This document shows positions 41,323 to 51,189 of a stretch of DNA of 64,000 nt, piece after piece (positions within the stretch are counted from its first letter, which is position 1; every line of letters begins with the position of its first letter). The DNA comes from Paracoccus marcusii. Lineage in GTDB: Bacteria; Pseudomonadota; Alphaproteobacteria; Rhodobacterales; Rhodobacteraceae. The notes under the pieces are model-generated. The model searched no databases. It saw only the letters and a list, made by a program, of their open reading frames with translations, and was not told the DNA's origin. The stretch covers positions 1,872,501 to 1,936,500 of the forward strand of contig NZ_CP117466.1 in NCBI RefSeq assembly GCF_028621715.1, given 5' to 3'. The position numbers were made by a program, and so were the translations under genes.

Positions 41323-42189
41323 GTGGGCAACTTTCGCTTCGTCGCGCTGGACGTCGAGACGGCGTGCAGCGACGCGGCAAGCATCTGTCAGATCGGCTTG
41401 GCCTGCGTGCAGCCGGATGGCGAAATTCAGACGTTTTCGATGCTGGTCAATCCCAGGTCGCGATTCGACCCATTCAACATTCGTCTGCACGGCATCGGCC
41501 CGGACCATGTGGTACAGGCCCCCGGCTTTGCCGAGGCGCTGGAGATGCTGCTGCCCCTGCTGACGCGCCATCAGCTTGTGCAGCACAGCAACTTTGACAA
41601 GCAGGCGATGAATGCCGCCTGCCGGACCTGCGGCCTGGACGTTCCCGATCTGCGCTGGAGCGACAGCGTCACGATCGCAAGGCGGGCTTGGCCCGAATTG
41701 AAGGGGAACGGAGGGCATGGGCTGGCAAACCTCAAACGCGTGCTGAACCTTCGGTTCCACCACCACGACGCGGGAGAGGACGCCCGCGCGGCGGCCATGG
41801 TCGTGCAGCATGCCGAGCGCCGCCTGGGCCTGCCCTTCGACGACCTGATCAAGCCGGTCGTGAAAAAGCGCCAGCCGTCTGCGATCAAGATGGCGGGAAA
41901 TCCGTCGGGGCCGCTGGCGGGGTCAACAGTGGTTTTCACGGGCACGCTTGGCATGCCGCGCGAAATGGCGGCCGACATGGCGGCGCGATCCGGGATGGAT
42001 GTCAGGGCGGGTGTGACACGGCAGACCACCCATCTTGTCGTGGGGGATCAGGACCTGCTCGAACACGACGGCGCCTTGCGCAGCGCCAAGCACCAGAAAG
42101 CCGTGCAGATGCGGGATGCGGGGCATTCCATCCAGATTATGGGAGCGCGCGCGTTTCAAAGACTGATCGCCGGTTTCGGCGCCGTCTGA
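41323..42189 (+). CDS. DEDDh exonuclease with C-terminal BRCT domain
   Basis: 288 aa from GTG 41323, chosen because the protein then begins directly before the exonuclease core (GNFRFVALDVETA) and an AGG lies upstream; the frame is open further upstream. The DnaQ-type 3'-5' exonuclease has Asp/Glu in VALDVETA, Asp in QHSNFDKQAMNAAC, and the His-Asp motif in HHHDAGEDARAAA. The C-terminal 80 residues form a BRCT domain (STVVFTGTLGMPREMAADMA, TTHLVVGDQDL), as in DNA polymerase III epsilon-like proteins and NAD-dependent ligases. It is probably a repair nuclease guided by BRCT-mediated binding of DNA ends or phosphoproteins. Stand-alone gene. Confidence 0.88.
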   Translation: MGNFRFVALDVETACSDAASICQIGLACVQPDGEIQTFSMLVNPRSRFDPFNIRLHGIGPDHVVQAPGFAEALEMLLPLLTRHQLVQHSNFDKQAMNAACRTCGLDVPDLRWSDSVTIARRAWPELKGNGGHGLANLKRVLNLRFHHHDAGEDARAAAMVVQHAERRLGLPFDDLIKPVVKKRQPSAIKMAGNPSGPLAGSTVVFTGTLGMPREMAADMAARSGMDVRAGVTRQTTHLVVGDQDLLEHDGALRSAKHQKAVQMRDAGHSIQIMGARAFQRLIAGFGAV

Positions 42190-42733
42190 GCATTCGGGGT
42201 CGGTTCTGCCAGACCGCGATATCGCAGGGCGGCAGACCGGAAATGGAAACGCCGCATCGCTGGTCGGTCTGGCCCCTGCCGCATAATTTGCGGGCACAAG
42301 TTCACCGCCAACGTCATGGGTGATCAGGCGCGAGGCACGTCAAATCAGTCTGGGAGAACAGGCGAGGCAACTGCGCCCATTCAATTTTTCTAGCATGGAC
42401 AGGGGTGGCGTGATGACACCGTCCAATCTGCGTGCCGGTGGGTCGCGGTCATTCTGTGCTCAGCAGATGGTACCGGACGGCAAAAGAAAATCCGTGCTGA
42501 ACGTCAGAAACCTTCGCTTATGAAAGAGGCGCGATGGGTCCTGCGAAGCGCAATGCACTTTCCTGATACTAAAACCGCCTTGGCCGGACCGTCGGTCTGC
42601 GCGCCAGAAAATCGCCCCTCATGTCTTGGACCAGCGGTCGACACGGATGGTATCGACGCCGCCTGAACAAGGCCGAAGCTGTCCGGGCGGCACGTGTGCA
42701 AGGTCTCGCCGCGCCGAAAGACGCGGCGGGATC
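42190..42733. other. Intergenic, no gene seen
   Basis: These 544 bp lie between the exonuclease and the convergent transporter gene. No coding frame with supporting signals. Confidence 0.4.
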
Positions 42734-44056
42734 TTATTCGTCGGTGATCTCCATCTGGCCCCTGCGGGACGACTGGATCGCGATCACGGTGCAGATCACG
42801 CCCGATCCAAGATAGACGCCCGCGGCCCACAGGCCCAGCACGCTGGACATCGACAGGGCCGTCAGGGGGGCGAAGCCCGCCCCGAACATCCAGGACAGCG
42901 ACGCCACCAGCGCCGAGGCGGTGTAGCGGTTCTTCTTGCCGAAGAGTGAGGCGATGACGCCAGAGCTTTGCCCGAAGCTGAGGCCCAAGAGGACGAAGCC
43001 CAGCACGATGTAGGTCGTGGCTCCCTCGCGTCCGCCGGCCAGAAGCAGCGGGCCCAGGACGGCGAACGCGCCGATCGCAAGGGCACCCAGCATCAGCAGG
43101 CGACGCCGGCCAATCTTGTCGGCGATGTAGCCCGAGGCCACGATCGACACGATGCCCGCGACGGAACCCCAGATCAGCGAATAGAGCACCGCCTCGGGGG
43201 GATCGTTCGAATAGAGGAACACCCAGGACAGCGGGAAGATCGTGACCATGTGGAACATCGCAAAGCTGGCCAAGGGCATGAAGATGCCCAGGATCATGCT
43301 TTTGCCGTCCTGCTTCAGCGTCGGGCGGATGCGCGAGGGGCGCAGTTCGCTGGAGTTCAGCATGTCGTCGAATTCGGGCGATGCCACGATCCGAAGGCGG
43401 GCGAAGAGCGCGACGACGTTGATGGCGAAGGCCACGAAGAACGGATAGCGCCAGCCCCAGTCCACGAATTCGTCCGCCGAGACGTTGATCAGCAGATAGG
43501 CATAGAGCAATGCCGCCACGGCCAGGCCGATGGGCGCCCCAAGCTGCGGAATCATCGCATAGAAGCCGCGCTTTTCGCGGCTGACCGACAGGGCCAGCAG
43601 CGACGGAAGACCGTCCCAGGTTCCGCCCAGGGCCAGGCCCTGACCGATCCGCAGCACGGCCATGATCGCGATCGCCCACCAGCCAAGCGTGTCATAGCTG
43701 GGCACAAGGCCCATCGCGACCGTCGACGTCCCAAGCAGCAGCAGCGCGGCCGTCAGCTTGCCCTTGCGCCCGACGGCGCGGTCGACGGCCATGAAGATCA
43801 CCGTCCCCACGGGACGCGCGACAAAGGCCAGCGCCAGCAGCACGAAGGATGCAAGCGTCCCTTCGACCGGGTCAAGGAAGCCGAACAGGCGCGCCGGAAA
43901 GACCAGCACGCAGGCGATGGAGAACACGAAGAAGTCGAAGAACTCGGACGTGCGGCCGATGATCACGCCGACCGCGATGTCCGAGGGAGAGACGTGGTGG
44001 TCGTCCGCGTCCTGGCCGGTATTGAGCCGGGAGCCGGTGTGGGTTGACGTCGCCAT
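42734..44056 (-). CDS. MFS metabolite:H+ symporter
   Basis: 440 aa from ATG 44056, which has a strong AGGAGG seven bases upstream. Twelve-helix major facilitator of the metabolite/H+ symporter (MHS, ProP/KgtP-like) family, with the loop 2-3 signature DRAVGRKGKLTA, the loop 4-5 segment RIGQGLALGGTWDGLP and the loop 8-9 DKIGRRRLLMLG. Such carriers import organic acids, betaines or sugar acids with protons. The substrate is not evident. A 13-bp perfect inverted repeat lies about 100 bp upstream of the start and is a likely operator. Confidence 0.9.
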   Translation of the reverse strand: MATSTHTGSRLNTGQDADDHHVSPSDIAVGVIIGRTSEFFDFFVFSIACVLVFPARLFGFLDPVEGTLASFVLLALAFVARPVGTVIFMAVDRAVGRKGKLTAALLLLGTSTVAMGLVPSYDTLGWWAIAIMAVLRIGQGLALGGTWDGLPSLLALSVSREKRGFYAMIPQLGAPIGLAVAALLYAYLLINVSADEFVDWGWRYPFFVAFAINVVALFARLRIVASPEFDDMLNSSELRPSRIRPTLKQDGKSMILGIFMPLASFAMFHMVTIFPLSWVFLYSNDPPEAVLYSLIWGSVAGIVSIVASGYIADKIGRRRLLMLGALAIGAFAVLGPLLLAGGREGATTYIVLGFVLLGLSFGQSSGVIASLFGKKNRYTASALVASLSWMFGAGFAPLTALSMSSVLGLWAAGVYLGSGVICTVIAIQSSRRGQMEITDE

Positions 44057-44153
44057 GGCAAGACGCCTCCTGATAGATGCTGCATTGACGCGGGGTGCAC
44101 GGCCGGAATGATCCGGGCACCCGCTCCCTTGCCCGTGGCACGGCCGGATTGGA

Positions 44154-44187
44154 ATTGGACAAGTTGTCATAGGTCAACTTGTCCAAT
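44154..44187. promoter_or_regulatory. Perfect 13-bp inverted repeat, probable operator
   Basis: ATTGGACAAGTTG, 8-bp spacer, CAACTTGTCCAAT. It lies between the divergent MFS transporter (start 44056) and cyoA (start 44301). The size and symmetry fit a dimeric repressor such as a GntR-family protein. No candidate regulator gene is adjacent. Confidence 0.6.
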
Positions 44188-44300
44188 GTCGCCCGCCGCC
44201 CCGACGCAATACCGCCTGCCTTCAAAACCCCGTCTCGACTTTCGAAGGCGAATCACCCGGCGCGCAGACGACCGTGCCATTGACCCGGATTGATGAAGCT

Positions 44301-45500
44301 ATGATGCGGATAATCAAGCGAGCCCCCTGGCTGATCCCCCTGATGGCGCTCTCGGCCTGCAAGGCCGAGGTCCTGGCCCCCACCGGCGACATCGCGGCCC
44401 AGCAGCGCGACCTGTTGGTCTGGGCGACGGGGATCATGCTGATCATCATCATCCCCGTGCTGGTGCTGATCGTGCTGTTCGCCTGGCGCTATCGCGCCCG
44501 GAACCGCGATGCCAGCTATGCCCCGGACTGGAGCCATTCGACCAAGCTGGAACTGGTGATCTGGGCGATCCCCGCGCTGATCATCATCGCGCTTGGCGCG
44601 ATGACATGGGTGGGCACGCACCACCTGGACCCGTACCGCCCCATCCAGCGCGTCTCGGCGGACACGCCGCTGACGGACCAGACCCCGCTGGTGGTCGAGA
44701 CGGTGTCGCTGGATTGGAAATGGCTGTTCATCTATCCCGAACAGGGCGTGGCCAGCGTCAACGAACTGGTCGTGCCGGTGGACCGCCCAATCGAGTTCCG
44801 CCTGACATCGTCCTCGGTCATGAACGCGTTCTACATCCCGTCGATGGCGGGGATGATCTATTCGATGCCGGGGATGGAGACGACGCTGCACGGCATCTTC
44901 AATGCCGAGGGCACGTTCCAGGGGATGGCGTCGCACTATTCCGGGGCGGGTTTCTCGGGCATGCGATTCAAGGCCCATGCCGTCACCGACGCCGACTTCG
45001 ACCAGTGGGCGGCCGAGACACGCGAGGCCGGCGGAGAGCTGGACCGTGCCGAGTACCTGGACCTGGCGCGCCCCTCCGAGAACGTCGCGCCCCACCGCTA
45101 TGGCGCGGTGGATGCGCAGCTGTTCCCGCGCGTGGTCAACATGTGCGTCGAGGACGGCAAGATCTGCATGGCAGAGATGATGGATTTGGACCGCCAGGGC
45201 GGCACGGGCCTGGCCGGCACCATGAACATGCAGTCGCTGGTCCAGGACCGCGTCGCGCAGCGCGGAGAGCGCGCGCCCACCCTGGGTTGGGAACCCTTCT
45301 ACGTCAGCGGGTTCTGTTCGCCCGCCGAAGAGGATCTGATGCTGACGCTGCGGGCGGACCTGCCGCCGCCCCCCGTCGACGCCGCGCCCCTGCGGGGACA
45401 CGGACTGGACCATCCGGGCACCGGGCTGGTCGACATGCTGCGCCGCCCCGCCCGGGTGCTGACCGGCCTGTCGCGCGACCCCGACGCCGACGAGCTCTGA
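44301..45500 (+). CDS. cyoA: Ubiquinol oxidase subunit II
   Basis: 399 aa. A lipoprotein signal ([13 protein letters not shown]) and two membrane helices ([39 protein letters not shown]) precede a periplasmic cupredoxin domain. The residues where cytochrome c oxidases carry the CuA Cys/His ligands read [15 protein letters not shown] here, so CuA is absent and the enzyme uses quinol rather than cytochrome c. Two ATGs (44301, 44304) are possible. First gene of cyoABCD-surf1. The C-terminal extension after the cupredoxin domain is long, as in the ba3 quinol oxidases of Paracoccus. Confidence 0.95.
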   Translation: MMRIIKRAPWLIPLMALSACKAEVLAPTGDIAAQQRDLLVWATGIMLIIIIPVLVLIVLFAWRYRARNRDASYAPDWSHSTKLELVIWAIPALIIIALGAMTWVGTHHLDPYRPIQRVSADTPLTDQTPLVVETVSLDWKWLFIYPEQGVASVNELVVPVDRPIEFRLTSSSVMNAFYIPSMAGMIYSMPGMETTLHGIFNAEGTFQGMASHYSGAGFSGMRFKAHAVTDADFDQWAAETREAGGELDRAEYLDLARPSENVAPHRYGAVDAQLFPRVVNMCVEDGKICMAEMMDLDRQGGTGLAGTMNMQSLVQDRVAQRGERAPTLGWEPFYVSGFCSPAEEDLMLTLRADLPPPPVDAAPLRGHGLDHPGTGLVDMLRRPARVLTGLSRDPDADEL

Positions 45501-45522
45501 GCCGAGAGACAGGATAAGAACC

Positions 45523-47526
45523 ATGGCCACGATCGACCACAGCACGACCTTTATTCTTGGCCGTCTGAACCTCAGCGCAATTCCCCAGGATCCCATCGTC
45601 TGGGCGACCTTCGTCGTCGTCGCGATCGGCGGGGCGGGCCTCATGGCGGTGCTGACCAAGTATCGCCTGTGGGGCTATCTGTGGCACGAATGGTTCACCA
45701 CCGTGGACCACAAGAAGATCGGCATCATGTACATGGTGCTGGCGCTGATCATGCTGCTGCGGGGCTTTGCCGACGCAGTGATGATGCGGCTGCAGTCGAT
45801 GCTGGCCTTCAACGGGTCCGAGGGCTACCTGAACTCGCACCACTACGACCAGATCTTCACGGCGCATGGCGTCATCATGATCTTCTTCGTGGCGATGCCC
45901 TTCATCACCGGCCTGATGAACTATCTGGTGCCGCTGCAGATCGGCGCGCGCGACGTGTCCTTCCCGTTCCTGAACAACCTGTCGTTCTGGATGACGGTGG
46001 GCGGCGCGGTGATCATCATGGCCTCGCTGTTCGTGGGAGAGTTCGCGCAGACCGGCTGGCTGGCCTTTCCGCCGCTGTCGGGCATCGGCTTCAGCCCCTG
46101 GGTCGGGGTCGACTACTACATCTGGGGCCTGCAGGTGGCGGGCGTGGGAACGACGCTGTCGGGCATCAACCTGCTGGTGACCATCATCAAGATGCGTGCG
46201 CCCGGCATGGACTACATGCGCATGCCGATCTTCACCTGGACGGCGCTTTGCACGAACATCCTGATCGTGGCGTCCTTCCCGGTGCTGACGGTCACGCTGG
46301 TCCTGCTGACGCTGGACCGCTATGTCGGCACGAACTTCTTCACCAGCGATCTTGGCGGCAACGCCATGATGTACGTTAACCTGATCTGGATCTGGGGCCA
46401 CCCCGAGGTCTACATCCTGATCCTGCCGCTGTTTGGTGTCTTCTCCGAGGTCACGGCGACCTTCTCGGGCAAGCGGCTGTTCGGCTATACCTCGATGGTC
46501 TATGCGACCGTCTGCATCACGGTCCTCAGCTATCTGGTCTGGCTGCACCACTTCTTCACGATGGGGTCGGGCGCCTCGGTGAACGCGTTCTTCGGCATCA
46601 CCACGATGATCATCTCGGTTCCCACGGGGGCCAAGCTGTTCAACTGGATCTTCACCATGTATCGCGGCCGCATCCGGTTCGACCTGCCGATGATGTGGAC
46701 GGTGGCATTCATGCTGACCTTCACCGTGGGCGGCATGACGGGTGTCCTGCTGGCCGTGCCGCCCGCGGACTTCGTGCTGCACAACTCGCTGTTCCTGGTG
46801 GCGCATTTCCACAACGTGATCATCGGCGGCGTGCTGTTCGGCCTGTTTGCGGCCATCAACTTCTGGTGGCCCAAGGCCTTCGGCTTCCAGCTGGACGTCT
46901 TCTGGGGCAAGATCAGCTTCTGGCTGTGGGTCGTGGGCTTCTGGTTCGCGTTCATGCCGCTCTACATCCTGGGCCTGATGGGCGTGACGCGGCGGATGCG
47001 CGTGTTCGACGACCCGGACCTGTGGATCTGGTTCGCGATATCCGGCCTGGGCGTCGCGATGGTCGCGGGCGGCATCGGCGCGATGCTGATGCAGTTCGGC
47101 GTCTCGATCTGGCGCCGCAAGGAGCTAGTGGACGAAAGCGGCGATCCCTGGGACGGGCGCACGCTGGAATGGGCGACCTCGTCGCCCCCGCCGGCCTACA
47201 ATTTCGCCTTCACGCCGGTGGTTCACGGCCTGGACGCCTGGAACGACATGAAGCAGGTCGGCCAGACCCGCCCGCAGGGCACCTATCTGCCCATCCACAT
47301 GCCCCGCAACACCGGCACGGGCGTGATCCTGGCGGGTGCTGCGACGGTCTGCGGCTTTGCGCTGGTCTGGTACATCTGGTGGCTGGCGGCGGCGTCCTTC
47401 ATCGGCATGATCGCCGTGGCGATCGCCCATACCTTCAACTATGACCGCGACTTCCACATTCCGGCCGAAGAGGTTGCACGGACCGAGGCCGCGCGCGACC
47501 GCCAGCTGGCGGCGCTTGGCGCCTGA
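45523..47526 (+). CDS. cyoB: Ubiquinol oxidase subunit I
   Basis: 667 aa, the haem-copper catalytic subunit, pumping protons while reducing O2 to water. Visible ligands are His in [11 protein letters not shown] (low-spin haem), [12 protein letters not shown] (CuB His with the cross-linked Tyr), LHHFFTMG (CuB) and [10 protein letters not shown] (haem ligands). Quinol-site residues known from E. coli CyoB are present (Arg/Asp in LLRGFADAV, His and Gln in HHYDQIF). Located 22 bp after cyoA. Confidence 0.97.
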   Translation: MATIDHSTTFILGRLNLSAIPQDPIVWATFVVVAIGGAGLMAVLTKYRLWGYLWHEWFTTVDHKKIGIMYMVLALIMLLRGFADAVMMRLQSMLAFNGSEGYLNSHHYDQIFTAHGVIMIFFVAMPFITGLMNYLVPLQIGARDVSFPFLNNLSFWMTVGGAVIIMASLFVGEFAQTGWLAFPPLSGIGFSPWVGVDYYIWGLQVAGVGTTLSGINLLVTIIKMRAPGMDYMRMPIFTWTALCTNILIVASFPVLTVTLVLLTLDRYVGTNFFTSDLGGNAMMYVNLIWIWGHPEVYILILPLFGVFSEVTATFSGKRLFGYTSMVYATVCITVLSYLVWLHHFFTMGSGASVNAFFGITTMIISVPTGAKLFNWIFTMYRGRIRFDLPMMWTVAFMLTFTVGGMTGVLLAVPPADFVLHNSLFLVAHFHNVIIGGVLFGLFAAINFWWPKAFGFQLDVFWGKISFWLWVVGFWFAFMPLYILGLMGVTRRMRVFDDPDLWIWFAISGLGVAMVAGGIGAMLMQFGVSIWRRKELVDESGDPWDGRTLEWATSSPPPAYNFAFTPVVHGLDAWNDMKQVGQTRPQGTYLPIHMPRNTGTGVILAGAATVCGFALVWYIWWLAAASFIGMIAVAIAHTFNYDRDFHIPAEEVARTEAARDRQLAALGA

Positions 47527-47538
47527 TCGGAGGACATG

Positions 47539-48153
47539 ATGACACCCGCGACCGCAACCGACGTCCAGTACTGGGACACCGAACCCCATCACCACGAGGA
47601 GGGGGCCTCGACGACCATCGGGTTCTGGATCTACCTGATGAGCGACTGCCTGATGTTCGCCGTCCTCTTCGCCGTCTTCGGCGTCCTGGGGCAAAGCTAT
47701 GCTGCGGGCCCAGGCCCGCAGGCGCTGTTCGAACTGCACCTGGTCGCCATCAACACCGCCTTCCTGCTGCTGTCGTCGCTGACCTTCGGGTTCGCGATGC
47801 TGTCCACGCTGGCGGGCCGGCAGGGTCCGGCGATGATGTGGCTGGGCGCGACCCTGGTCCTGGGACTGGCCTTCCTTGCCGTCGAGATCTATGAATTCCA
47901 CCACCTGATCCACCTGGGCGCAGGCCCGCAGCGGTCCGCCTTCCTGTCGTCCTTCTTCGCGCTGGTCGGCACGCACGGGCTGCACGTGGCCTTCGGCTGC
48001 CTGTGGCTGGTCACCCTGATGGTCCAGATCACCCGGCACGGGCTGACCGGAGCCAACATCCGGCGGATGACCTGCCTGTCGATGTTCTGGCACTTCCTGG
48101 ACGTCATCTGGATCGGCGTCTTCACCTTCGTCTATCTGCTGGGGATGATCTGA
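47539..48153 (+). CDS. cyoC: Ubiquinol oxidase subunit III
   Basis: 204 aa from ATG 47539, preferred over 47536 because it is better spaced from CGGAGG. Five membrane helices of the COX3 family; characteristic segments are SDCLMFAVLFAVFGVLG, LVGTHGLHVAFGCLWLVT and MFWHFLDVIWIGVFTFVYL. Its stop codon overlaps the cyoD start (TGATG). Confidence 0.95.
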   Translation: MTPATATDVQYWDTEPHHHEEGASTTIGFWIYLMSDCLMFAVLFAVFGVLGQSYAAGPGPQALFELHLVAINTAFLLLSSLTFGFAMLSTLAGRQGPAMMWLGATLVLGLAFLAVEIYEFHHLIHLGAGPQRSAFLSSFFALVGTHGLHVAFGCLWLVTLMVQITRHGLTGANIRRMTCLSMFWHFLDVIWIGVFTFVYLLGMI

Positions 48154-48554
48154 TGGCCGACACCGCACATGCCAAGACCGCAGCCCATGTCCATCACCCC
48201 GACGGCCATGACCACGGCACCTATCGGTCCTATGTCATCGGGTTCATCCTGTCGGTCGTGCTGACCGCGATCCCCTTCGGCCTGGTCATGGCCGGGGGCC
48301 TGGAAAGCCGCCTGCTGACGGCGGGGATCGTGATCGGCGCGGCGGCGATCCAGATCCTGGTGCACATGGTCTATTTCCTGCACATGAACGGCCGGTCCGA
48401 CGAAGGCTGGACGATGATGGCGCTGATCTTCACCGTCGTCGTGGTGGTGATCATCCTGGCCGGGTCGCTTTGGGTCATGCACAACATGAACGCCAACATG
48501 ATGCCCCAGATGAACCATGACGGCATGCCGCAGCTGTCCGGCTTCGGAACGTAA
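48153..48554 (+). CDS. cyoD: Ubiquinol oxidase subunit IV
   Basis: 133 aa. It has a His-rich N-terminus (AHVHHPDGHDHG), three membrane helices and the conserved HMVYFLHMN segment of CyoD. The ATG overlaps the cyoC stop by one base, so translation is coupled. The protein assists assembly of the CuB site region in subunit I. Confidence 0.95.
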   Translation: MADTAHAKTAAHVHHPDGHDHGTYRSYVIGFILSVVLTAIPFGLVMAGGLESRLLTAGIVIGAAAIQILVHMVYFLHMNGRSDEGWTMMALIFTVVVVVIILAGSLWVMHNMNANMMPQMNHDGMPQLSGFGT

Positions 48555-48555
48555 C

Positions 48556-49257
48556 ATGGCGGCGTGGCGCGGAGCGGTCCGATGGGGCATCGTGATCCCC
48601 GGCACCGTCCTGTGCCTGATCTTCCTGGCCCTGGGCGTCTGGCAGGTGCAGCGGCTGGAATGGAAGCGCGACCTGATCGCGCGCACCCAGGCCGCCGTCA
48701 CCGCCGCCCCGGTGGCGGCGCCGTCCCCCCAGGCCGTGGCGGGGGACGACACGTTCGAATACCGCCGCGTCATGCTGTCCGGCCGCTACCTGCAGGCCCC
48801 GGACACGCTGGTGCGTGCCGTCACGGCCCTGGGCGCGGGCTATTGGGTGATGACGCCGTTCCAAACCGATCAGGGGTGGACCCTGCTGGTCAACCGCGGC
48901 TTCGTCGCGGCTGACGGGACCGACGACTATGCCCCCGCATCGACCGCGCCGGATCAGGTCCTGACCGGCCTGATGCGCGCCACGCAGGAGGGCGGGGCCT
49001 TCCTGCGCGACAACGATCCGCAGGCGGGGCGCTGGTTCTCGCGCGATACGCAGGCCATCGGCGCCGCCGTCGGTTTGGATTCGGTCGCGCCGTGGTTCCT
49101 GGACCTGGACCGCGGTCCGGGGCAGGGGGCGCCCATCGGGGGGCTGACGGTCGTGTCCTTCCCGAACAGCCATCTCAGCTATGCGCTGACCTGGTTCGCG
49201 ATGGCGGCGGGGCTGGCCTTCCTGCTGGTCTTCATTCACCGGCCGCACGGTCGTTAG
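48556..49257 (+). CDS. SURF1-family oxidase assembly protein
   Basis: 233 aa, starting one base after the cyoD stop. Two membrane helices (near residues 10-30 and at the C-terminus) flank a periplasmic domain. SURF1 signatures are LGVWQVQRLEWKRDLI near the N-terminus and SYALTWFAMAAGLAFLLVFI at the end. SURF1 proteins deliver haem to subunit I. Paracoccus denitrificans is known to carry a quinol-oxidase-specific copy (Surf1q) in this operon position, which this matches. Confidence 0.93.
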   Translation: MAAWRGAVRWGIVIPGTVLCLIFLALGVWQVQRLEWKRDLIARTQAAVTAAPVAAPSPQAVAGDDTFEYRRVMLSGRYLQAPDTLVRAVTALGAGYWVMTPFQTDQGWTLLVNRGFVAADGTDDYAPASTAPDQVLTGLMRATQEGGAFLRDNDPQAGRWFSRDTQAIGAAVGLDSVAPWFLDLDRGPGQGAPIGGLTVVSFPNSHLSYALTWFAMAAGLAFLLVFIHRPHGR

Positions 49258-49349
49258 ACGGTCCGTGGCATCGAACAGACCCGCGCCATCGATCGGGCGT
49301 GCGTCAGCGTTCCCGGCCCTTGGCATCGGCCACCCATGCGGCCACTGCG

Positions 49350-49397
49350 ATCAGCCCATCAGCCCATCAGCCCATCAGCCCATCAGCCCATCAGCCG
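49350..49397. repeat. 8-bp tandem repeat (six units) over the regA stop codon
   Basis: Six consecutive units of ATCAGCCC (the last ends CCG) lie between surf1 and regA. The repeat covers the stop codon of the regA-like gene (TGA at 49391-49393). Confidence 0.85.
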
Positions 49398-49918
49398 ATC
49401 TGCCGCTTGGCAAGCTTGCGCGCCAGGGTGCGCCGATGCATGCCCATCCGCCGCGCGGCTTCCGAGATGTTGAAGTCGCAATCGCGCAGCGTCGACTGGA
49501 TCGTCTCCCATTCCTGGGTGCGCAGGCTGGTGCGGCGTGCGGTGACCTCGACCGACGGATCGCCCGCCTCGCGGGCGAAGGCGGCCTTGATCTCGGACGT
49601 CGTGGCGGGCTTGGCCAGGTAATGGGCCGCGCCCAGCTTGATGGCCTCGACCGCGGTGGCGATGCTGGCGAACCCGGTCAGCACGACGATGCGGGGCGCG
49701 GGGTCCATGCCGGCCAGCGCCTGCACGCATTCCAGTCCGCTGCGCCCGGGCAGCTTCAGATCGACCAGCGCCAAGTCCGGGGGGCTCTGCTGCGCCAGCA
49801 CGATCCCCTCGTCGGTCGATGAGGCATGGCGGACGTCATAGCCGCGGCGGGCAAAGCTTTCCGTCAGCGTCGCGGCCAGCGCGGCATCATCCTCGACGAT
49901 TAGCAGGCGGCGGGTCAT
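49391..49918 (-). CDS. regA: RegA/ActR/PrrA-type redox response regulator
   Basis: 175 aa. Receiver domain with acidic pair in LLIVEDDAALAA, phospho-Asp in LALVDLKLPGRSG and Lys in HYLAKPATTSE. The C-terminal Fis-type helix-turn-helix (FNISEAARRMGMHRRTLARK) is typical of RegA. The start overlaps the regB end by 4 bases. RegBA systems control terminal oxidases, and this one lies beside and convergent to a quinol oxidase operon. The 3' end falls in an 8-bp tandem repeat. Confidence 0.93.
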   Translation of the reverse strand: MTRRLLIVEDDAALAATLTESFARRGYDVRHASSTDEGIVLAQQSPPDLALVDLKLPGRSGLECVQALAGMDPAPRIVVLTGFASIATAVEAIKLGAAHYLAKPATTSEIKAAFAREAGDPSVEVTARRTSLRTQEWETIQSTLRDCDFNISEAARRMGMHRRTLARKLAKRQIG

Positions 49919-51189
49919 GCGGCGGTCTCCAATGTTGGCAGCAGCAGGGTCACCTGCGCGCCGTGCCGCAGGTTGGCAAGGCGCATCTCTCCGTTCAGGC
50001 GGCGCATGACGTTGCCCGTCAGGAACAGGCCCAGCCCGCGCCCGGCGCCGTCCTTGTCGCTCTGGAACGGCTGGCCGGGGTCGGCCAGGATGGCGTCGGG
50101 AAAACCCGGTCCGTCATCCTCGATGACCAAGACCAGCTGTTCGGCCCCCCCCGGCGACAGAGAGATGCGGATGTTGCGGCTGCCCGCCTCGGCGGCATTG
50201 TCCACCAGCTGGCGGACCGCCTGTTCCAGCATCGGATCGGCCATGATCACCGGATCGCACCGCATGTCAAAGCTGATCCGCACGGGCAGGGCCAGTCCCT
50301 CGATCGCCGCCTCCAGAAAGGCGCGCGCGCGCGTCGCCTGCGCCTCGTCCAGGCGCTCCTGGCCCGATGACAGCAGCATCTCGGACACGATCTGGCGGCA
50401 TCGCGACAGTTCCCGCTGCATGACGGCGATCTTGTCGTCCAGCTCGTCCCCCTGCGGCGCGCCAAGCGTCTGCCAGTCGTCCAGGGTGACCGCAAGCGTG
50501 GTCAGGGGCGTGCCCAATTCATGCGCCGCCCCGCTGGACAGCAGCCCCAGACGGACCAGGTGATCCTCCTCCAGCATCTGCTGACGCAGGGCCTGGATCT
50601 GGGCGTCGCGGTCGCGCAGGTTCGCGGTGATGCGGGTGACGAACCAGGTCAGCAGGCTGGCTGCCAGCAGAAAGGACAGAAACATCCCCTGCAGGTGCAG
50701 GTCCAGAAAGCTGGGCCCCGCCCCGTGCCACAGATGCGGCAGCGGCAGAGGCACGCCGTTGCCGGTCAGCCAGAAATGCGCCGCGATCGTCGCCAGCAGG
50801 ATCAGCGCCGCATGCCCCTGGGGAAGCAGCACGATCGCCAGGATGACCTGCAGGATGAACAGCGACACGAAGGGATTGGAGGCGCCGCCCGACAGATACA
50901 GCAGGATCGTCAGGCTGGCCACATCCATCAGCAGTTCGGCCGTCACGGTCAGGTCGGTGATCGGGTGCCCCCGGCGCAGCCGCCAGGCGGAAAACAGGTT
51001 CAGGAAGATCAGGAACCCGACCACCGGCAGCATCTGCCCCCATGGCAGCGTCGTCACGTCCAGCAGGACGACCGTTCCCCAGATCGCCAGCAGCTGTCCC
51101 GCGACCGCGATCCAGCGCATGCGGTTCAGCTGCGCCAGATTGCGCCGGGCGGCGTTCTGCGCGATGTTCGTGGGGGATTGCGTCTTCAT
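49915..51189 (-). CDS. regB: RegB/ActS/PrrB-type redox sensor kinase
   Basis: 424 aa. Six membrane helices occupy the N-terminal half, with the quinone-sensing GGxxNPF signature (LSGGASNPFVSLF). The dimerisation His lies in SSGAAHELGTPLTTLAV. A Cys shortly after it (ELSRCRQIVSEML) may correspond to the redox-active Cys of RegB. The HATPase domain has DNAAEAGS and GRGLGLFLTGN. It phosphorylates RegA according to the quinone-pool redox state. Confidence 0.94.
   Translation of the reverse strand: MKTQSPTNIAQNAARRNLAQLNRMRWIAVAGQLLAIWGTVVLLDVTTLPWGQMLPVVGFLIFLNLFSAWRLRRGHPITDLTVTAELLMDVASLTILLYLSGGASNPFVSLFILQVILAIVLLPQGHAALILLATIAAHFWLTGNGVPLPLPHLWHGAGPSFLDLHLQGMFLSFLLAASLLTWFVTRITANLRDRDAQIQALRQQMLEEDHLVRLGLLSSGAAHELGTPLTTLAVTLDDWQTLGAPQGDELDDKIAVMQRELSRCRQIVSEMLLSSGQERLDEAQATRARAFLEAAIEGLALPVRISFDMRCDPVIMADPMLEQAVRQLVDNAAEAGSRNIRISLSPGGAEQLVLVIEDDGPGFPDAILADPGQPFQSDKDGAGRGLGLFLTGNVMRRLNGEMRLANLRHGAQVTLLLPTLETAA

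Noticed and set aside
45304..48168. Long minus-strand open frames opposite cyoB and cyoC.
   Set aside because: They have no recognisable domains and are composed of Arg/His/Asp/Gln-rich low-complexity sequence, as expected for the complement of GC-rich membrane-protein genes.
49350..49397. Short direct repeats considered as a CRISPR array.
   Set aside because: The units are only 8 bp and adjacent, without spacers. It is a simple tandem repeat.
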